Notes under the pieces: generated by a model
Told to the model about the DNA's origin: nothing
Seen by the model: the letters and a program-made list of their open reading frames with translations, nothing else
Databases searched by the model: none
Source: Oscillospiraceae bacterium
Lineage (GTDB): Bacteria > Bacillota > Clostridia > Oscillospirales > Ruminococcaceae
Assembly: GCA_022768545.1 (NCBI GenBank)
Contig: JALELV010000052.1
Span: 1 to 44,926, forward strand
Direction: 5' to 3'
Length of the DNA: 44,926 nt
Position numbers and translations under genes: made by a program
In this document: piece by piece, positions 43,093 to 44,926 of the stretch
Numbering within the stretch: the stretch's first letter is position 1
How the letters are laid out: every line of letters starts with the position of its first letter

Positions 43093-44322
43093 TTGAAAAA
43101 GGATCGTTTGCCGGAGGTGCTCTCCCCCGCGGGGGACCGGGAGCGCCTGGAAGCGGCGGTGCGCTTCGGCGCCGACGCCGTCTACCTGGGTGGGAAGGAG
43201 TTTGGAATGCGCTCCTCACCGCTCAATTTTACGCAGGAAGAGCTGGCCTGCGCCGTGGAGTATTGTCACGGCGCGGGAGTAAAGGTGTACGTTACCTGCA
43301 ACACCGTCCCCACCAACAGCGAGATGGAACGCCTGCCCGGGTACCTGAAAGAGCTGGAGCGGGCTGGGGTGGACGCGCTGATCGTGGCGGATATCGGCGT
43401 TATGGCGCTGTGCAAAAGGGCCGCGCCCTCCCTGGAGCTGCATGTCTCCACCCAGGCGGGGGTGGCAAATTTCGTCACCGCCGCGGAGCTCTTTCACATG
43501 GGGGCCAGCCGGGTGGTGCTGGCGCGGGAGCTCTCGCTGGACGAGATCGCCCGCATCCGGGAGAATACCCCGCCGGAGCTGGAGATAGAGGCCTTTGTCC
43601 ACGGGGCCATGTGCATGTCCTTTTCCGGGCGGTGCCTGCTCTCCAACTATATGGTGGGCCGGGACGCCAACCGCGGTGAGTGCGCCCAGCCCTGCCGCTG
43701 GGGGTATTACTTAATGGAGGAGAAGCGGCCCGGGCAGTACTTTCCCGTGTTTGAGGACGAGGGCGGCAGTTATATTTTAAACGCCAGGGATCTCTGCATG
43801 ATCGAACATCTGGACCGGCTTGCCGCAGTGGGCGTCGACAGCTTTAAGATAGAGGGGCGTGCAAAGTCGGCCTATTATGTCTCGGTGGTTACCAACGCCT
43901 ACCGCCTGGCGGTGGACCTCTACGGCCGGGACCCGGAGCACTTTTCCCTGCCGAACTGGCTGCGGGACGAGGTATACAAGGTGAGCCACCGCCGCTACGA
44001 CACGGGCTTTTACTTCGGCCGCCCCGTGGATGGCCAGTGCTACGAGAGCGGCGGGTATATCCGGGAGTACGATGTGGCCGCCGTGGTGGACGGCTGGGAG
44101 GACGGGGCGCTGCTGTGTACCCAGCGAAACCGCTTTTTCCCGGGGGACGAGCTGGAGGCCCTGGCCCCCAAAAGCCGGCCGGAGGCCCTGCGGACGGGGC
44201 GCATCCTGGACGAGACAGGGGCGGAGCTTGAGGCCGCCCGGCACCCCATGCAGAGGCTGCGCCTGCCGGGGCTTCCCCCCTTCCCGGCGGGGACCATCCT
44301 TCGGAAACGGCAGGACGGCTGA
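43093..44322 (+). CDS. U32-family peptidase (TrhP/RlhA-like hydroxylation protein)
   Basis: The 409-aa U32 protein has the family signature EAFVHGAMCMSFSGRCLLSNYM and a following CAQPCRW, so four cysteines could hold an iron-sulphur cluster. In E. coli, U32 members take part in RNA hydroxylation (ho5U in tRNA, ho5C in rRNA) using prephenate; others act as collagenase. The start is TTG 43093 (aggggag site). It lies between mltG and metG, an order common in Clostridia. Confidence 0.9.
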   Translation: MKKDRLPEVLSPAGDRERLEAAVRFGADAVYLGGKEFGMRSSPLNFTQEELACAVEYCHGAGVKVYVTCNTVPTNSEMERLPGYLKELERAGVDALIVADIGVMALCKRAAPSLELHVSTQAGVANFVTAAELFHMGASRVVLARELSLDEIARIRENTPPELEIEAFVHGAMCMSFSGRCLLSNYMVGRDANRGECAQPCRWGYYLMEEKRPGQYFPVFEDEGGSYILNARDLCMIEHLDRLAAVGVDSFKIEGRAKSAYYVSVVTNAYRLAVDLYGRDPEHFSLPNWLRDEVYKVSHRRYDTGFYFGRPVDGQCYESGGYIREYDVAAVVDGWEDGALLCTQRNRFFPGDELEALAPKSRPEALRTGRILDETGAELEAARHPMQRLRLPGLPPFPAGTILRKRQDG

Positions 44323-44342
44323 AAAAGCAGGGGTATTTTGCC

Positions 44343-44370
44343 GCAAAACAGGGGTTTTGCTTTGATTTTT
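44343..44370 (+). terminator. Terminator after the U32 gene, overlapping the metG -35
   Basis: Perfect 7-bp arms (gcaaaac / gttttgc) around aggg are followed by tttgattttt. The T-run doubles as the -35 region of the next promoter. Confidence 0.7.
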
Positions 44371-44389
44371 AAGCCGGACGTGTTATAAT
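44362..44389 (+). promoter_or_regulatory. metG promoter
   Basis: TTGATT (44362-44367) and TATAAT (44384-44389) are separated by 16 nt. Confidence 0.65.

Positions 44390-44926
<537 letters not shown>

Noticed and set aside
41132-43219. 695-codon minus-strand open frame
   Set aside because: It is antisense to the folate gene and mltG and has Arg/Pro/Gly-rich shadow composition.

Overview
The window looks like a high-GC, spore-forming, anaerobic member of the Clostridia, most likely Oscillospirales (Flavonifractor/Lawsonibacter-like gut bacteria). The signs are the ylxM-ffh-rpsP-khpA-rimM-trmD order, CotF-like spore-coat proteins, a PadR/DUF1700/DUF4097 operon, ThyX in place of ThyA, a sodium-pump decarboxylase pair and a 2-hydroxyacyl-CoA-dehydratase-type activase. 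The genus is inferred; no rRNA or tRNA is present to confirm it. Most of the window is chromosomal housekeeping sequence. I found no IS element, phage gene, CRISPR array or tRNA.

Layout. 1-2.75 kb: a minus-strand beta-helix carbohydrate-binding protein and a plus-strand sensor histidine kinase meet head to head, and both lack their 5' ends. This is a rearrangement scar or an assembly join. 2.9-7.1 kb: a lipoprotein, mutY, an archaeal-type ornithine-cyclodeaminase-like protein and an esterase. 7.1-11.9 kb (minus): fba under its own promoter, then an operon of three tandem DeoC-family aldolases plus an FGGY kinase. 11.9-16.0 kb: an AT-rich intergenic region, a zinc-ribbon membrane protein, the PadR-DUF1700-DUF4097 operon and an HD-domain protein. 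16.2-22.6 kb: an FtsH paralogue, whose coding sequence has left an exact 41-bp copy just past its own stop codon, then a two-gene activase/dehydratase-like system.

22.7-27.0 kb: the SRP/ribosome-maturation cluster ylxM, ffh, rpsP, khpA, rimM, trmD. Here TrmD carries a C-terminal ASCH domain in the same reading frame, and the usual next gene, rplS, is absent. 27.1-32.9 kb: two small membrane proteins, recD2 overlapping comF, an mreB-type gene and two small CotF-like genes. 33.1-36.3 kb: oadG-oadB without an alpha subunit, and a MATE exporter. 36.4-40.3 kb: pcrA/uvrD, thyX and a thymidylate-kinase-like gene. 40.4-44.9 kb: a DJ-1 family protein, 5-formyl-THF cyclo-ligase, mltG, a U32 peptidase and the start of metG, which runs off the right edge.

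The items most worth a second look are the TrmD-ASCH fusion (a tRNA m1G37 methyltransferase joined to a PUA-like RNA-binding or deacetylase-like domain), the triple-DeoC/FGGY-kinase operon (probably a dedicated pathway for an unidentified sugar), the 41-bp ftsH copy sitting on a terminator stem, and the head-to-head junction near 1.7 kb.
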